A stretch of DNA of 64,000 nucleotides, taken from contig VSDK01000501.1 of the NCBI GenBank assembly GCA_009767595.1, positions 84,085 through 148,084 of the forward strand, read 5' to 3'. The translations under genes and the position numbers were made by a program. Each line of letters starts with the position of its first letter. Positions within the stretch are counted from its first letter, which is position 1. The stretch is from Symbiodinium kawagutii. Its lineage: Eukaryota; Sar; Dinophyceae; Suessiales; Symbiodiniaceae. Below are positions 1 to 10,737 of this stretch, piece by piece. The notes under the pieces were generated by a model that had not been told where the DNA came from, searched no databases, and was given only the letters and a program-made list of their open reading frames with translations.

Positions 1-733
1 TTTCTTTATCTCCTTCGCCATCTCCATCCTCTGAATCCTCCTTCCCTTCGCCTTTTTCGCTTCCTAGGCCCTCTCTCTCGGAGCCATCATCTGCCTTTCC
101 TTCGCTTTCTTTATCTCCTGCGCATTCTCTGTCTTCTTCGCTTCCTTGGCCCTCCCTCTCAGAACCATGCGCCTTTCCTTCGCTTTCTTGATCTCCTTCA
201 CCATCCTGATCTTCTGGCTCCTGGGCTTTTTTCAAAAGCTCCTGCAACCCTCTCTTGAGGTGGGCTCCCTTGCCGCGACTCTCGAGACTTGTGAGAGTAA
301 CCCCTAAGTTCTCAAACAAGCGGCAGGCTTCCTTTACCTGTTCGTGCGTTTCCAGATCTTCCTTCGAAATTGCAGGGAGGCTTTTGACCCCAAACTTGTC
401 AAGAAATTCAGGCTTGGGCTTCAACTCGCGGTATCTTTTTCCATCGCCAACTCCATCCTTCAGGCGCTCTTCATCCTGAAGCTCTTCCTTTTTCTGGTCT
501 CTGTCATCTTTATCATTGGCTGCATCGTTTGCGTCAGCTTGGCTTTCTTTGTCTTCTTCGCAAGGTCCTTCCTCTGACTCATCCTCATCTTTGCTTTCTT
601 CGTCCTCATCATCGCTATCTTCATTGCTATCATCCTTCTCCTCTGATGGGTCTTTTCTCTCTTCCAATTCATCTGGCGTGGGGAAAATAGTCATATGATC
701 AAACTTTAGACCCGAACCAATTTCCAAACCCAT
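1..733 (-). CDS. Acidic Glu/Asp/Lys-rich repeat protein, N-terminal part, open at window edge
   Basis: The minus strand stays open from an ATG at 733 (second ATG at 694) to the window edge, about 244 codons with no stop. An in-frame TGA lies about 20 bp upstream of the ATG. The N-terminal part is an acidic stretch (runs such as DDSNEDSDDEDEES). It is followed by about 70 residues of ordinary composition (YRELKPKPEFLDKFGVKSLP then ISKEDLETHEQVKEACRLF). The last third is an imperfect repeat built on the words ESEGKA, GSEREG and GSE. The CT-rich look of the + strand here is just the complement of GAA/GAG/AAG codons. The function is unknown. The composition resembles disordered nuclear or nucleolar proteins, but that is only a compositional analogy. 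The start could instead be an exon border. Confidence 0.6.
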   Translation of the reverse strand, partial: MGLEIGSGLKFDHMTIFPTPDELEERKDPSEEKDDSNEDSDDEDEESKDEDESEEGPCEEDKESQADANDAANDKDDRDQKKEELQDEERLKDGVGDGKRYRELKPKPEFLDKFGVKSLPAISKEDLETHEQVKEACRLFENLGVTLTSLESRGKGAHLKRGLQELLKKAQEPEDQDGEGDQESEGKAHGSEREGQGSEEDRECAGDKESEGKADDGSEREGLGSEKGEGKEDSEDGDGEGDKE

Positions 734-837
734 GCTCCGCCTTCTTCACATGTCTCCTGGATGAGCCCGTGGCCGTCCTCACCATCGAAAGTGTGGCTTT
801 GGGGATCTGTAAGGAAAGCAGTATGGAAAGTGAGCAG

Positions 838-1080
838 TTAAGACGATGAATATGAATATCGAAGATCTTCTGATTTGTATGGGACAAGCCTCGCCATTTT
901 GTCCGGGGTGCCTAGGATGCCAATGCCGAAAGCGAAAAAACTTTTCGGCAGTGTGCAAATCATTGCATGCATGGTTTGCAGTTCGAAGTACATTTGATGT
1001 ACCTCGAATTCTGGCATAACCTGCGTCTCCATCTCATCGACAGAATCACCTTTCCTTGGGTTGGGAAAGCAAACAAACAC
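838..1080 (-). CDS. Possible exon or small protein of 80 codons, unknown
   Basis: This minus-strand frame encodes a protein of normal composition (for example GDSVDEMETQVMPEFEVHQM followed by YFELQTMHAMICTLPKSFF). It ends at a TAA 105 bp upstream of the acidic ORF. It could be a separate short gene, or an upstream exon of the same - strand transcript. I recognise no family. Confidence 0.25.
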   Translation of the reverse strand: MFVCFPNPRKGDSVDEMETQVMPEFEVHQMYFELQTMHAMICTLPKSFFAFGIGILGTPDKMARLVPYKSEDLRYSYSSS

Positions 1081-2290
1081 TGGTCAGCAAAAAAAATATA
1101 GATAGTAGCCAATCACAAAATGTGTTTGCGATAAGCGTCGGCAGATTTTCTTTCTGTTTTTGCTTTGTAGCCGGCGATACAAACACAGTTCCTTTGCGTT
1201 TGTTCTTGGCATGGTTAAGCAGGATTTGATGCCCTCGGAATGCCTCAGAGAAGTAAGGTAACTCCGAGGGCTGCGAAGTCAAACGGCCAAGCGCCAGACT
1301 TAAAAACAGATACAGCAAAGCCAAGAAAACCTATTTAGCAAACACAAGAAAAGATTCAACAATAGCAAACACAGAGGCTTGTTCGATAACCCAGGCTTCG
1401 AGTTCTTCATGTGATCGTCCAAAACCTGACAGGTGTTTGATATAGCAGGAAAGTCATTTGGTTTTACATACTACACTGTGATTCTCAGAGAGTGCTCGCA
1501 TGCACACGCACAAACACACACACACACACTAAGCGAAAGACTAAGTTGCTTTTTCTTGATGACCTTCTTCAACGACTTCCGGATTGAATTTTCCCGTGGG
1601 ACCTTTTGCAACCCGCTTTTCTGATATGCAGCTCGCAGCCACAGGTTTCCTTGGAACCTAATATCACCTCCAGGCCATAGCTCACCAGATTTACGGATAG
1701 ATTTCACCCGGTCATCATCTATCCGCTTTAGCAAAGCTTTGGCCAAAGTCCTTAGTCTTAGTGTACTGCGTGCACATCACAGAAACGTTCGTCAGTCAGC
1801 TCTTGATCATACAAGCTCTGGCAAAACAACAAAATTTATTGTATGTCCAGGGGTCTTTGACTCTTCGTTCATCTTCTTCACCATTGCAGCGAGGGGTGGC
1901 AAGGGGCAATAGCGAATGCGCTATGATCTGTTGTTTTTGTTTCGTTGTCGGGTGTTCTTGATTTGTTTTATTCTCAGATTGTACTGGACCTGGGCCTATT
2001 GTCATTCAGCTCACAAGATCCATCTTCCACACATGAGCCGATCGCCAGGCTGCGAGGGCGCTGGCTGGATCATTGCGAATCAACACAAGGGCCTTGGAAG
2101 GAAAACTATGGAAAACTGTTCGTGTCCATTCTGATTACCCAAAAAGTAGTTCCGAAACACCTCAAAATCTAAGGGGCGTCACTACGGTTTCAGTGCTAAG
2201 GGGTGCCACTACGCCTCCCCTTGGAGGCTTCTGGTATATATATATATGATGAATTGAGATACATTAAGAAATACTACAAAATGTCAAGAT
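1081..2290. other. No gene recognised; simple repeats
   Basis: Only short unconvincing frames are present on both strands. It holds an AC dinucleotide tract (1502-1529). Near 2172-2215 is a near-duplicated word (AAGGGGCGTCACTACG, then AAGGGGTGCCACTACG) followed by a TA tract (2235-2247). If the WASHC4-like gene had its usual N-terminal half, its exons would be expected here on the + strand; I see none. Confidence 0.5.
1502..1529. repeat. AC dinucleotide microsatellite
   Basis: A run of CA units, slightly interrupted at its left end. Confidence 0.85.
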
Positions 2291-2293
2291 GAC

Positions 2294-4984
2294 ATGAGGA
2301 GAGACCCCGATGTGAAGTCGTGCCAGGTGGAGCTCCGCCTCAGTCGACATTTCTACGACTTGGCAGCGCTGGCACCGCAGGATGCAGAGGCCTACGTGCG
2401 GATGCGAGAACAGGCGTGGAAGTTGGAAGTCGATTACCACAAGAAGTCGAAACAAAGAATTCTTCAAAGATTTCTTGAGCTTCAAATATCGATTCTTCAA
2501 GAATTCAATTCTTGGGATAGGGCCAAGTTTTCGAAGCAGATTAATCGTCCAGTCGTAGGCGTCTCATCGCTATGGCTTGAACCTGGTGGATGGTGGTCTT
2601 CCAGCAGGTTCTCTGGCACAGGGCTTGGATGTCATTGACGTCATGCGCAACGTGCACCTATTGGCCACGCAGTGCCTTGAAGTCGAACAGTGCCAGTTTT
2701 CAACTTTACACAAACACGGTGACTATACTTCCTTGAAAGAATTGCATGCGAAAGCTTGAAAATGTATGTGATCTCAATCAAAGTGACTCTTTAATCATCT
2801 TTGATCTATTTATCTGTCAGATCTTTTTCGGTACTTCTTTGTGAAGAGTTCCAGGTACTGCTACAGCCTTCACCAACAGTTCTTCACGCAAGCTGCGCAT
2901 GGTGACGCCAAGATCCGCACCATTACTTTGGAGCACCTTACAGCGTCCATTCGGGTCCACGGCTACGGTGTCATCAATACCGCGGTGAATTACAGCGTCG
3001 GATTTCTCAAGAAAAAACTCGAGGTGCCTCTGCTTCTGTGCTTTGATATTCTTCTGTGTTTCTGAGAACGCTTTTCTGTCTCCAGTGGAGAAGCAAGGAA
3101 CTCTGTGACTAAGAACTTCTGTCGTGTCTGCTCTGATAGGTCGTGGCAGAGTTCCTTGCGGACGAATCTGTGAAGTCTCGATTGCTGGCGGAGCTGCAAT
3201 GGATGGAAGGACGCCCAGCCTACACTTGGGCGCGTGCGGTGGAGACAGCACGCTTTATCCGACGACTGGGTGCAGGCGGTTTCGGGTGCATGGTGAAGTT
3301 CTATGCCATGCCACCTTATCCAGCGTGTATGTGAAAGCATGTGACAATTGTGTATGAGAGGTATGAGATAGAATCCTTAGAATCCTTAGAATCGCAGTAT
3401 GACAACTGTGTATGAGATAGAATCCTTACTGCCATTGCTCTGGGATTTCACTGATGTTTGTTGCCAGGCAGAGATGGCGTCACCTTCCTCGACAAACTGC
3501 GGCAGGTTCTGACGCAGATCGGAAACAGCTTGGGCTACGTGCGGATGGTGAGGACTGCGGGCATGCGAAGCATGGCCGATGGCCTGGAGTATTTGGAGGC
3601 TCCAGTTGCTTTGGCAAACTCTGGAAACTAAACTCCTGAATCGAAACTTGAAAGACGTGAAGATTGAACACATGACAACTCATCAAATATTCAGATTCTA
3701 AATCAATGATAAAATGAAGATTGAAATATTTCTGATTAAATTTTCATTGGTTTCAACTTTCGATTTTTCTCTGCGAGGGCACTCCGTGGGGCGCCGTTTC
3801 CGGCGACGATTTCGTGAAGGCCGCAGAAGGCACCGGGGCTGCCACAGTGGAGGCTGCCCGGCTGGCGGAGCTCGGTTCGCGCAGTGTGCGGAGGTGCTTT
3901 GAGGTGCCACACGGGGACGCACCGTTAGATGTTTTGAATGTCGATCGAATATTGACCGACTGAAATTCAAAATCTTTTGTCGATTCAGATTTTGAATTTC
4001 AGTCTGTCGCTTGAGATGTTTTAAAAGTGTTTTTGAGTTAGTTTGTCGCTTGAGATTTCTCGCTTCCATTTTTGTTTGATTCCAATCTTGTCTAAATTTT
4101 CGTCATTCTGAAAGCACCAATGTGTTGACATGCATGGGTTTCGGGCCAGAACAGCCAGAACCCGCCCTTGACAAAAGATTTGGACGTGCTTTTTTGAAAC
4201 TGTTTGGATAGGAGACAAGAAATTGGAACGATGCTTGTAGAGATAGATTTCACATCGGTTGTGCCTCCCTTTGAGGCCAGCACAGATCATTTGAACCTTT
4301 TGGCGGATGTCTTTGTGAAAGCACTGTCAAGGACCAATGCAGGTGGAGGTGCCCATTCCACCCAACTTTTTCACCTTTTATTACCTTCGTTGTGCTGTGC
4401 CTTTTTGGATTCCTTGTTGTTGGGACGCGACTGCCTCGCAAAGCGAGCAGTGGCCAACACCGGCGTCAAAGGGGATGCCTTGCTGCAAGATGATGGCTTC
4501 GCAGTGGGCGCTGCATTCGTTCTGAGAGTCTTCGGACTGAACCGCGACTTCCAATCGCTGCATTGGTTCCAGACCGAGATCAACGACAGTGACATGACCA
4601 CAGGACAAGCTCGAGCAGCGGCAGGCCTTCCCTTTTTCACCGACTCCAATCAGACGCTTGAAAGTAACAGTCTCTTTTTCTCACCACTCCTCTTTTGCAA
4701 ATCGTTCTCCACCACTCTTTAAACTTTTTAGAAACTCTAAAATGCAAACTTTTTTTCGCACGTAGAAAACATCCATGACTTTGAAACCTCCACGAGCTCT
4801 ACAGATCACGAGGTCGAAGAGTGAAGCGGATCGTCGCGGGAAGCTCCAGTTTGAGTTGGCGCATTTGGCCGCGGCTCTGGAGGCCGCAGGTGCCCTCTTC
4901 GGCAGCACGGCACGGCCACCGGAGCCAATGAGCTCCGAGGTGGAAACGGAAGCGCCACAGGAAGCGCCACAGGAAGAGCAGTGA
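2294..4984 (+). CDS. WASHC4: WASH complex subunit 4 (SWIP/KIAA1033) homologue, C-terminal half, eight exons
   Basis: WASHC4/SWIP is a structural subunit of the endosomal WASH complex, which activates Arp2/3 actin nucleation on endosomes. Exons by reading-frame continuity and recalled family alignment: 2294-2413, 2559-2671, 2855-3023, 3140-3275, 3468-3604, 3778-3903, 4276 to about 4665, about 4775-4984 (stop TGA). Diagnostic stretches in family order are SCQVELRLSRHFYDLA, RYGLNLVDGGLP, AQGLDVIDVMRNVH, SIRVHGYGVINTAVNYSVGF, TQIGNSLGYVRMVR, DDGFAVGAAFVLRV and FQSLHWFQ. Spacing across junctions matches the human protein almost residue for residue. Introns 1 and 4 have GC donors; 2, 3, 5 and 6 have GT; all six acceptors are AG followed by G. 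The exon 7/8 junction is unresolved. About 500-600 N-terminal residues expected of the roughly 1,170-residue family are not found upstream, so the copy is either truncated or its 5' exons lie elsewhere. Confidence 0.88.
3341..3430 (+). repeat. Short direct duplication inside WASHC4 intron 4
   Basis: The words GACAATTGTGTATGAG and GACAACTGTGTATGAG recur about 58 bp apart. Each is followed by ATGAGATAGAATCC-type sequence, and AGAATCCTT is itself repeated. This is local tandem growth within a 192-bp intron. Confidence 0.6.
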
Positions 4985-5235
4985 GATCTGTGGCCGTCTG
5001 TGGCTCATTGATTTGAAAAGAGGAGGTGCTCCTGGAAATTAAACTCTTCAAGAAAAATGAGGAGATGATTCGAAAAGCTTTCACATTCTTATGCTTCTTT
5101 ATCCAAGTTCAAGACTTTCTCTCCGGTTCACCCAGGAATTATGGACCTGGCTCAGCTGAAACGCTATGAAGCATCGCCACAGGCAGGGTTCAGCACTCTT
5201 GGAGCACTTCCTTCTGCAGCTCCTCGGTGCTTCAG

Positions 5236-6289
5236 GTGGTTCAGAGCCTCATCCGAGAAGCTGCAGAAGCGTACTGCAGATCTCAGGCTAGCAATTGAAA
5301 GACTTGACAAAGAGAGTTCGAAATCAATTGCAATTCAAACTCAAAAAAACCAAAGCTCTGAAATGGCAAGAATTGAAATCCAGTGTCTTGTTTTTCGAAA
5401 ATCCCTTCGCTAATTTCTTCCTTCCAAAGGGAACCCTCCGCTTTTCTCCAGGCCAAGTGGCTGCTCTTGTGGCGACGTCCTGATTTGGAGGTCTGGAGTC
5501 TGCACGGAGCCGTTCACTGCCATGAGATGACTTGGCTGCGATGCTCAGGAGTACCTGGGAGTGAAGCCCGTGCCAATCGAGCCAAGGTCCCGGGGGCTGC
5601 AGCTGTTCTGAGAATTTCCAAAATCATTTTCTTGTCAAGTAAAGGAGATGTGATATGATGTAATGAGATGATTCTCCTTTTCTATTCAAATTGTCACAAT
5701 TTTCTGTTTTGGCGCATGTTATGACGCCAGGAGCTACGATGAAAGTGTCGAAAGTGCGGGTCCTACGGGTCCTCGTTTGCTCACGTTGTGTTTTTTCGAG
5801 CTCGACTGCGCTCGAGGCGACCAACTCGGCCTGGAAGATGAGGTTGAGGAGTCTGAGGCCGGCTGCTTTGAGGCAGTGAAGCTAAGGCTTTGCGGCTAAG
5901 GTTTCAGGAGAAGATGAATGGCAAGTTCTCAATCTGTTCTCCAAAGTCAGAGTAACAGAGTTGAGTCGCAAAGTCTAACGAGTCGTCGATCCAAGGCATT
6001 GCCCCCTCAATTTTCATGCCTGCCAGGACAGTGAAGGTAGCTGGTGGGACCCTCCGGATGATGAAGAAGAGCGCCCTGAGCGTTTGGTGCCAAAGCCACG
6101 GAAAGGCGAGACACAAACCGAGAAGCTGCAGCACATGATGAGTGCACAGGTTTTTGCAAACACAAACACTTCGTGAATTTTTTTACATGTAGAAATTTCA
6201 GCCTCAGTTGCAGGCCTTGCCACCAAGGGCCGTGGTGGTGTGCGCACGGAACCACAATATTCCTTGGTGGAAGGAGTCCCATGGGAAAG
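5236..6289 (+). CDS. Exon cluster A of an unidentified + strand gene
   Basis: Five stretches read as exons between AG|G-type acceptors and GT/GC-like donors. 5236-5286 encodes a helical VVQSLIREAAEAYCRSQ. 5549 to about 5608 encodes EYLGVKPVPIEPRSRGLQLF. 5731 to about 5876 encodes an acidic exon containing LLTLCFFELDCARGDQLG and EDEVEESEAGCFEA. 6027-6149 encodes DSEGSWWDPPDDEEERPE and PKPRKGETQTEKLQHMMS. 6202-6289 encodes PQLQALPPRAVVVCARNHNI then PWWKESHGK. The last two are joined by a GT-AG intron (6150-6201). The product is not recognised. It begins about 250 bp behind the WASHC4 stop, in the same direction, as usual for unidirectional dinoflagellate gene runs. Confidence 0.45.
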
Positions 6290-6503
6290 GTAGCTCTAAG
6301 AGATGCTCGCAACAGTGCAAGGAATAACTTTGGAAGTAATTTTTTCGAGGATTACTGGGGATGTCCATGTAGAAATCGCAGGTTTCATCCTTCGGAAAAG
6401 CAGTTGTCAGATCCCAGGTGCTGTTTCTTTTATACCTCTTGAAAGTATCTCTTTTCACAATTTGAGAAAATATCTATTTGCGCAAGTCTGTCGAGATTCG
6501 CCC

Positions 6504-8607
6504 CAGATCCATTTGTCTTGGAAAGTGGCCCAGTTGAGGTGGAAATCTCCGGCCCAATCGGAGGTTCCGAAACCTTTCTTCCCCGAACATCCTGCAGAAA
6601 TCGCAAGAGTCTTTGCCTTAGTTGTGGCTGCGATGCGTGCCCATTGTGCTCTCTTCGCCCCTTCTTTCCTCTTCTTCCCTCTTCTTTTCTCTTCTTCCCT
6701 CTTCTTCCTTCTCCTCTCTACATCTCTTTTCCATTCTTTCTCCCTTTCTCCCTTTCTCCCTTTCTTCCTTCTTCTGCTTTCTCCCCTTTCTTTCTTCCCC
6801 TCTTCTCCTTCTCCTCCTTTTCCTTTCCCTTCCCTCTTCTTCACTTTCTTTTCTTTCCTTTCCTCTTCCTTCTCCCTTCTTCCCTCCCTTCTCCCCTCCT
6901 TTCTTCATTCTCTCTCCGTCCTTCCTCTTCTCTTCTTTCCTCCGTTCTGAGGCTGGGGCAGCTGTCACTGCTTGGAGAGAAGGAACCACAGTCTCGGCTG
7001 CTGCAGGCGATCGCGGTTGTGCTTGTCATATGACATATGATGCATACAAGTGATTTCATCCTAAGAATTCCAGATCATATTCATGTGCATATATGTGTAT
7101 GTATCATTTCAGTTTCCATTCATCATTGATGGCATTGGACTTTTCACTTGCAGAAGGTCGCAATAGGCTACTTGACTTCATGTGCTTTACAACAAAATTC
7201 ACTCACGGAATGGGGTTGGCAGTCGCAAACTTTCTTCACAACCGGGTCCAGGGCGTGGAATGGGTTGTGTTGAGGTGCGTTGAGAGTGTAGAGTGGACCT
7301 AGTGTTGATAGTAAACCTCAAGAGATGTGTCTACTAGTGAAGATGTGTTCAGCCAATAAGATTGTTTGGATGCTTTTGGTTGCATTTTTGGGTGTCAAAG
7401 CAACTCACGATTTTCCATGGATGTCTGTTGTTGAACTTTTGTGAAGGAAGAACCAAAGCATTAGGGGTAAGTGCGGGAGGGGATTGGAACCCTTGTTCCC
7501 ATTTCTCAAGTTCAATTGGCAGCTTTTGCACACATCGGTTTCAGCTGCGTTCAGGTTTACAACTCCGTGGGCTCTTTATACTGCGATAATGTCGTGCAAC
7601 TTTTCTTCCCGTCTAGTGGCTTGGACTGCGAGTGCTGGAGCCTGGAGAGTAGTTTGAGGCTTCGAGAAACAGGGCACGTTGATGCAAATGCGAGCATTGA
7701 TATGAGCATTCTGAGCTCAGGAAAACGGGAACCATACTCGTTACCATCATTTGCTCGAAGTTTGGTGGATGGCTTCAGCCGCTCATCTTCCTTCTATCGC
7801 ATCAGTTGGCCTGAATCTTGGATTGCATTTCTGACAGTCCGCCTTTCCATCCCTGTCCATACCTTTCCATAACCTTTCATACCTTTCCATACCTTTCCAC
7901 ACCTTTCCATATCATTAGTCATTCCTCTTCATTTCACAAAAACTCCTTGCAGCTAGCAGCTTCGTTCAGGAGTCCATCACCCTTTTCTTCATGACGGAGA
8001 CTGGGATCATCAAAGATTGGAACCCCCGGATGTCTGGCTTGGTGGCAAGGCTTATGGAGGTGCCGCAGACCGTGAAGTGACCATGTCGTGGTTGGCTTTC
8101 CCTGGCGCACAAGAATGGCGACCCCAAAATGGTTGGTGTTGGGATTTCAGCTGCTTTGATCACATCGTTTTCAGCAGGGACCACGCGGCTTTCGGTCATG
8201 TCCGAGTACCCAGTGATGCATTGTCTCCACATTGCGTAGCATCATTCCAGAGCAAACTCTCAAATTGTGAATGCGAACATATTAGTGAAGTCAGATCCAG
8301 AAGTCAGATTGAGGTCTGAAAAACTTGCAGAGATTGCTGGAGATCTTCGAATTCTATGCCAAGCTTACAGCAGATTGTCGGGAAGGGAAGATCATGCTGA
8401 CCTACATGCGCCTTGGATCGGACGTGTCCTGTGACCTCAAGAATCTCTTAGTTCTCCAAGCATAACTTCCCGCAAAGGCATAGAGATGACTGAGATGACT
8501 TGAGACATTCAGAGCTCAGACGACACTTGTCATCTTGAGGCCACCTCCCGTGTACTTGCGCATGGCATCGATCAACTACGAGCAGCATCCCTTGTTTTAC
8601 ATTCAGG
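6504..8607 (+). CDS. Exon cluster B of an unidentified + strand gene
   Basis: Probably continues cluster A: the phase-1 donor at 6289 is compatible with an exon from about 6504 that encodes PFVLESGPVEVEISGPIGG then SETFLPRTSC. An alternative frame there gives PKPFFPEHPAEIARVFALVV, so the frame is undecided. Later stretches: about 6950-7020 (LGQLSLLGEKEPQSRLLQA), 7550-7790 (exon-like, weak), 7970-8059 (ESITLFFMTETGIIKDWNPR, then MSGLVARLME, GT donor), 8327 to about 8440 (RLLEIFEFYAKLTADCREGK then IMLTYMRLGSDVSCDLK) and 8542-8607 (PPPVYLRMASINYEQHPLFY, GC donor). The composition is that of a folded, helical protein. No family was recognised and I do not assign a function. Confidence 0.4.
6641..6945 (+). 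repeat. Polypyrimidine (CTT/CCT) tract of about 300 bp, probably intronic
   Basis: Almost uninterrupted C/T on the + strand, made of shuffled TTCTTCC, CTCTTC and CCTTTC words. It sits between two exon-like segments of the unidentified gene. The complementary purine strand reads as Lys/Glu/Arg low-complexity ORFs, which I regard as artefacts. Long mirror-like homopurine:homopyrimidine tracts can form triplex (H-) DNA. Confidence 0.8.
7854..7912 (+). repeat. Short tandem repeat of a CCTTTCCATA decamer
   Basis: About six imperfect copies of CCTTTCCATA in an intron-like stretch before the exon at 7970. Confidence 0.8.
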
Positions 8608-8719
8608 CACTCTGAAAAAAGAATCACAATCTGAAAGAGTAAAAAGAATTCTCAATCTGAAAATGTTAGAAAACAGGAGTTGCTGAGTTTTGTTTGATGA
8701 GATGTTTGAAGTCTCGCAG

Positions 8720-10602
8720 GTCACGGTGGAACGCCACGTCCCTTGGCTGCGCATCGGACACGACGCAGAGCGACGTGCAGCGCAGCGAGCCCTGCGTCCG
8801 TGTGCCGAGGCCAACACCGGGGAGACGAGTTTCATCCCGTCCTTGGAACTGGCCATCGAAGCGGCCTTTGCCTCCGCAGATTCCAAGAGCCTGGACCGTG
8901 AAAACCGTGGAACTCACAGCAGAGTAGATCTCAAGTTGCAACTTACATATCTTACAACTCTAGAAGTAAGTAACTTGTAAGTTTTGAGTTAAAGACATCT
9001 CGATGAGTTCAAGACCAGCCACACAACCTGTGACCCTTAGTCCACGGTCCACTTTGGATGTTCCAAAATGCACCATTGGCAGTCTCGAGACTTTGCATTT
9101 TGCAGGACACCATCCTACGCCGAAAGAAGTTTGGCGAAGTGGCGGGGGGGCCTGACACCTGCAGAAGGAAGACTCTGCAAACGGATTGGAAGATGTCGAA
9201 AGGGCGGAAAAAGGGCGGACAAAGGGCGGGTTCATGTTGAGCTGATCCTTCCTTGAAAGTCTGTAGTGCGAAGGTGCTGCAGATGGCGCAGCGCTGGAAG
9301 TTGGACACGTCGAAGATGGTCCGTGGTCTCAGCTGACCCTGGCAACTGCGGCAAGTGCAGCTGATTCTGATGCTCCTCAACAGTATGTGGAGTCAAGTGG
9401 ACTCGAAATGGCCTTTCAAGCAGATTGATGCTGGCTGTCACTGAACTCGTCTCGATCTTCATGATTGCCTTTGCTTTCACCAGAGATGCACTGAGGATCT
9501 ACTCCCAGATGGTGCAGCACATGGTGCGAAGGGTGGTGGGTAGCACTGGTGCCAATGTTTCAGTTAAAAAGTGTGCACCTGTCGACATCAGGGGGAGCTC
9601 CAACTGCCAACAATGTGGCTGCACTGCGGAACACTGCGCATCACTCTTAAAGATCTGAAAGAGCACAGCGCGCAGACTTTCGACTAGAGATTGAAAGAAC
9701 ACATATTATGTCGCTCTCTGCCATCGAAGACTAGAAGCATTGGCAGCAATGTGGTTTCTTGATTGCTTCAGAGGTTGCTGAGGCACACCCAGGTTACGCT
9801 CTTGCAGAGTTCACACATTTTTCTATGTTTGAATTGCTGAGGCACATGCTCTCGCAACTGGCCACAAGTCCGGTCCCAAGTTTACTTGAAAGTGTGTCGC
9901 TTGCTAGTATCTGCTTGCTAACGACAATGTAATGAACGGGGTGTTGTGTGACAAGCCAGCAAAAAGGGTGGATACGAATGAATACGAATGATAGATAGCG
10001 GTGGTGTAGGATAGGTTGAGAACACCTCGGCTGCGGATCCAAGTAGTGACAGCAGGTGCTGGATTGGGCTTTCCACAGCTGTCGAGGCTTCAGTAGCCTC
10101 ATTCCCGATGAGAGCCTCAGTAGCGACGATGAACGGCCCAGTACGGGGCCTGAAAGGATCGGGTTTAAAGTGAATGGGTTGCCAGCACCTGGAATCAATC
10201 AGGGCATTCTTCGGACTCTTCGCATGAGGACGGACAGATTCAATGTCTAGTAGCTAGAGGCCTCTACAGTAAAGCCAAGTACCTGGGAATATGTTTTTAA
10301 AACGTTTTCTTAAATTTTTTACACATTGTTGATTTTGTTTGTTGTTAAGAGAAGAAAGACTTTGGAAATCTCATTTCTTTCCATGGGTTTACGACGCGCT
10401 CTGAGGTGTTGACGAGTTGCTCATGGCACCGCCAACCAGACGACAGGCGGATTCTCCGGGATACCTTTGGAAGATGTTGGAAGTGCTTGTACTGATGTGC
10501 AAAGACGTGGAAACCGCACAGCAAGACGAAGATGAAAACACCGTCAGAGTTCTGCCTAATGTGTTGAAGCATGACATCCGTTTCTTCAAAGTTCATGAAT
10601 AG
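8720..10602 (+). CDS. Exon cluster C of an unidentified + strand gene
   Basis: Convincing stretches after AG|G acceptors: 8720 to about 8881 encodes VTVERHVPWLRIGHDAERRA, ALRPCAEANTGETSFIPSLE and LAIEAAFASA. About 9105-9170 encodes DTILRRKKFGEVAGGPD. About 9267-9325 encodes VLQMAQRWKLDTSKMVRGLS. About 9482-9540 encodes RDALRIYSQMVQHMVRRVV. About 10056-10250 encodes SLIPDESLSSDDERPSTGPE then RIGFKVNGLPAPGINQGILR and ends at TAG. About 10460-10602 encodes MLEVLVLMCKDVETAQQDED then ENTVRVLPNVLKHDI and ends at TAG. The two in-frame stops may mark ends of genes or unspliced intron reading. Function unknown. Confidence 0.38.
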
Positions 10603-10737
10603 CTTAGATCAGAAGAAAAGCTGAAGAGAAATCACGAAAGACTGCTATATGTCTCCAGCTTCCAGACCACAGCTCGGAAAGACCTTGTGTAGAAGAAGAG
10701 AGATTCTCTTGCAGTCTCCCTTCTTCAAACAGGAACC

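Noticed and set aside
6455-7059. Long Lys/Glu/Arg minus-strand frames and Phe/Leu/Ser + strand frames
   Set aside because: They are translations of a homopyrimidine tract, with stop codons absent by composition.
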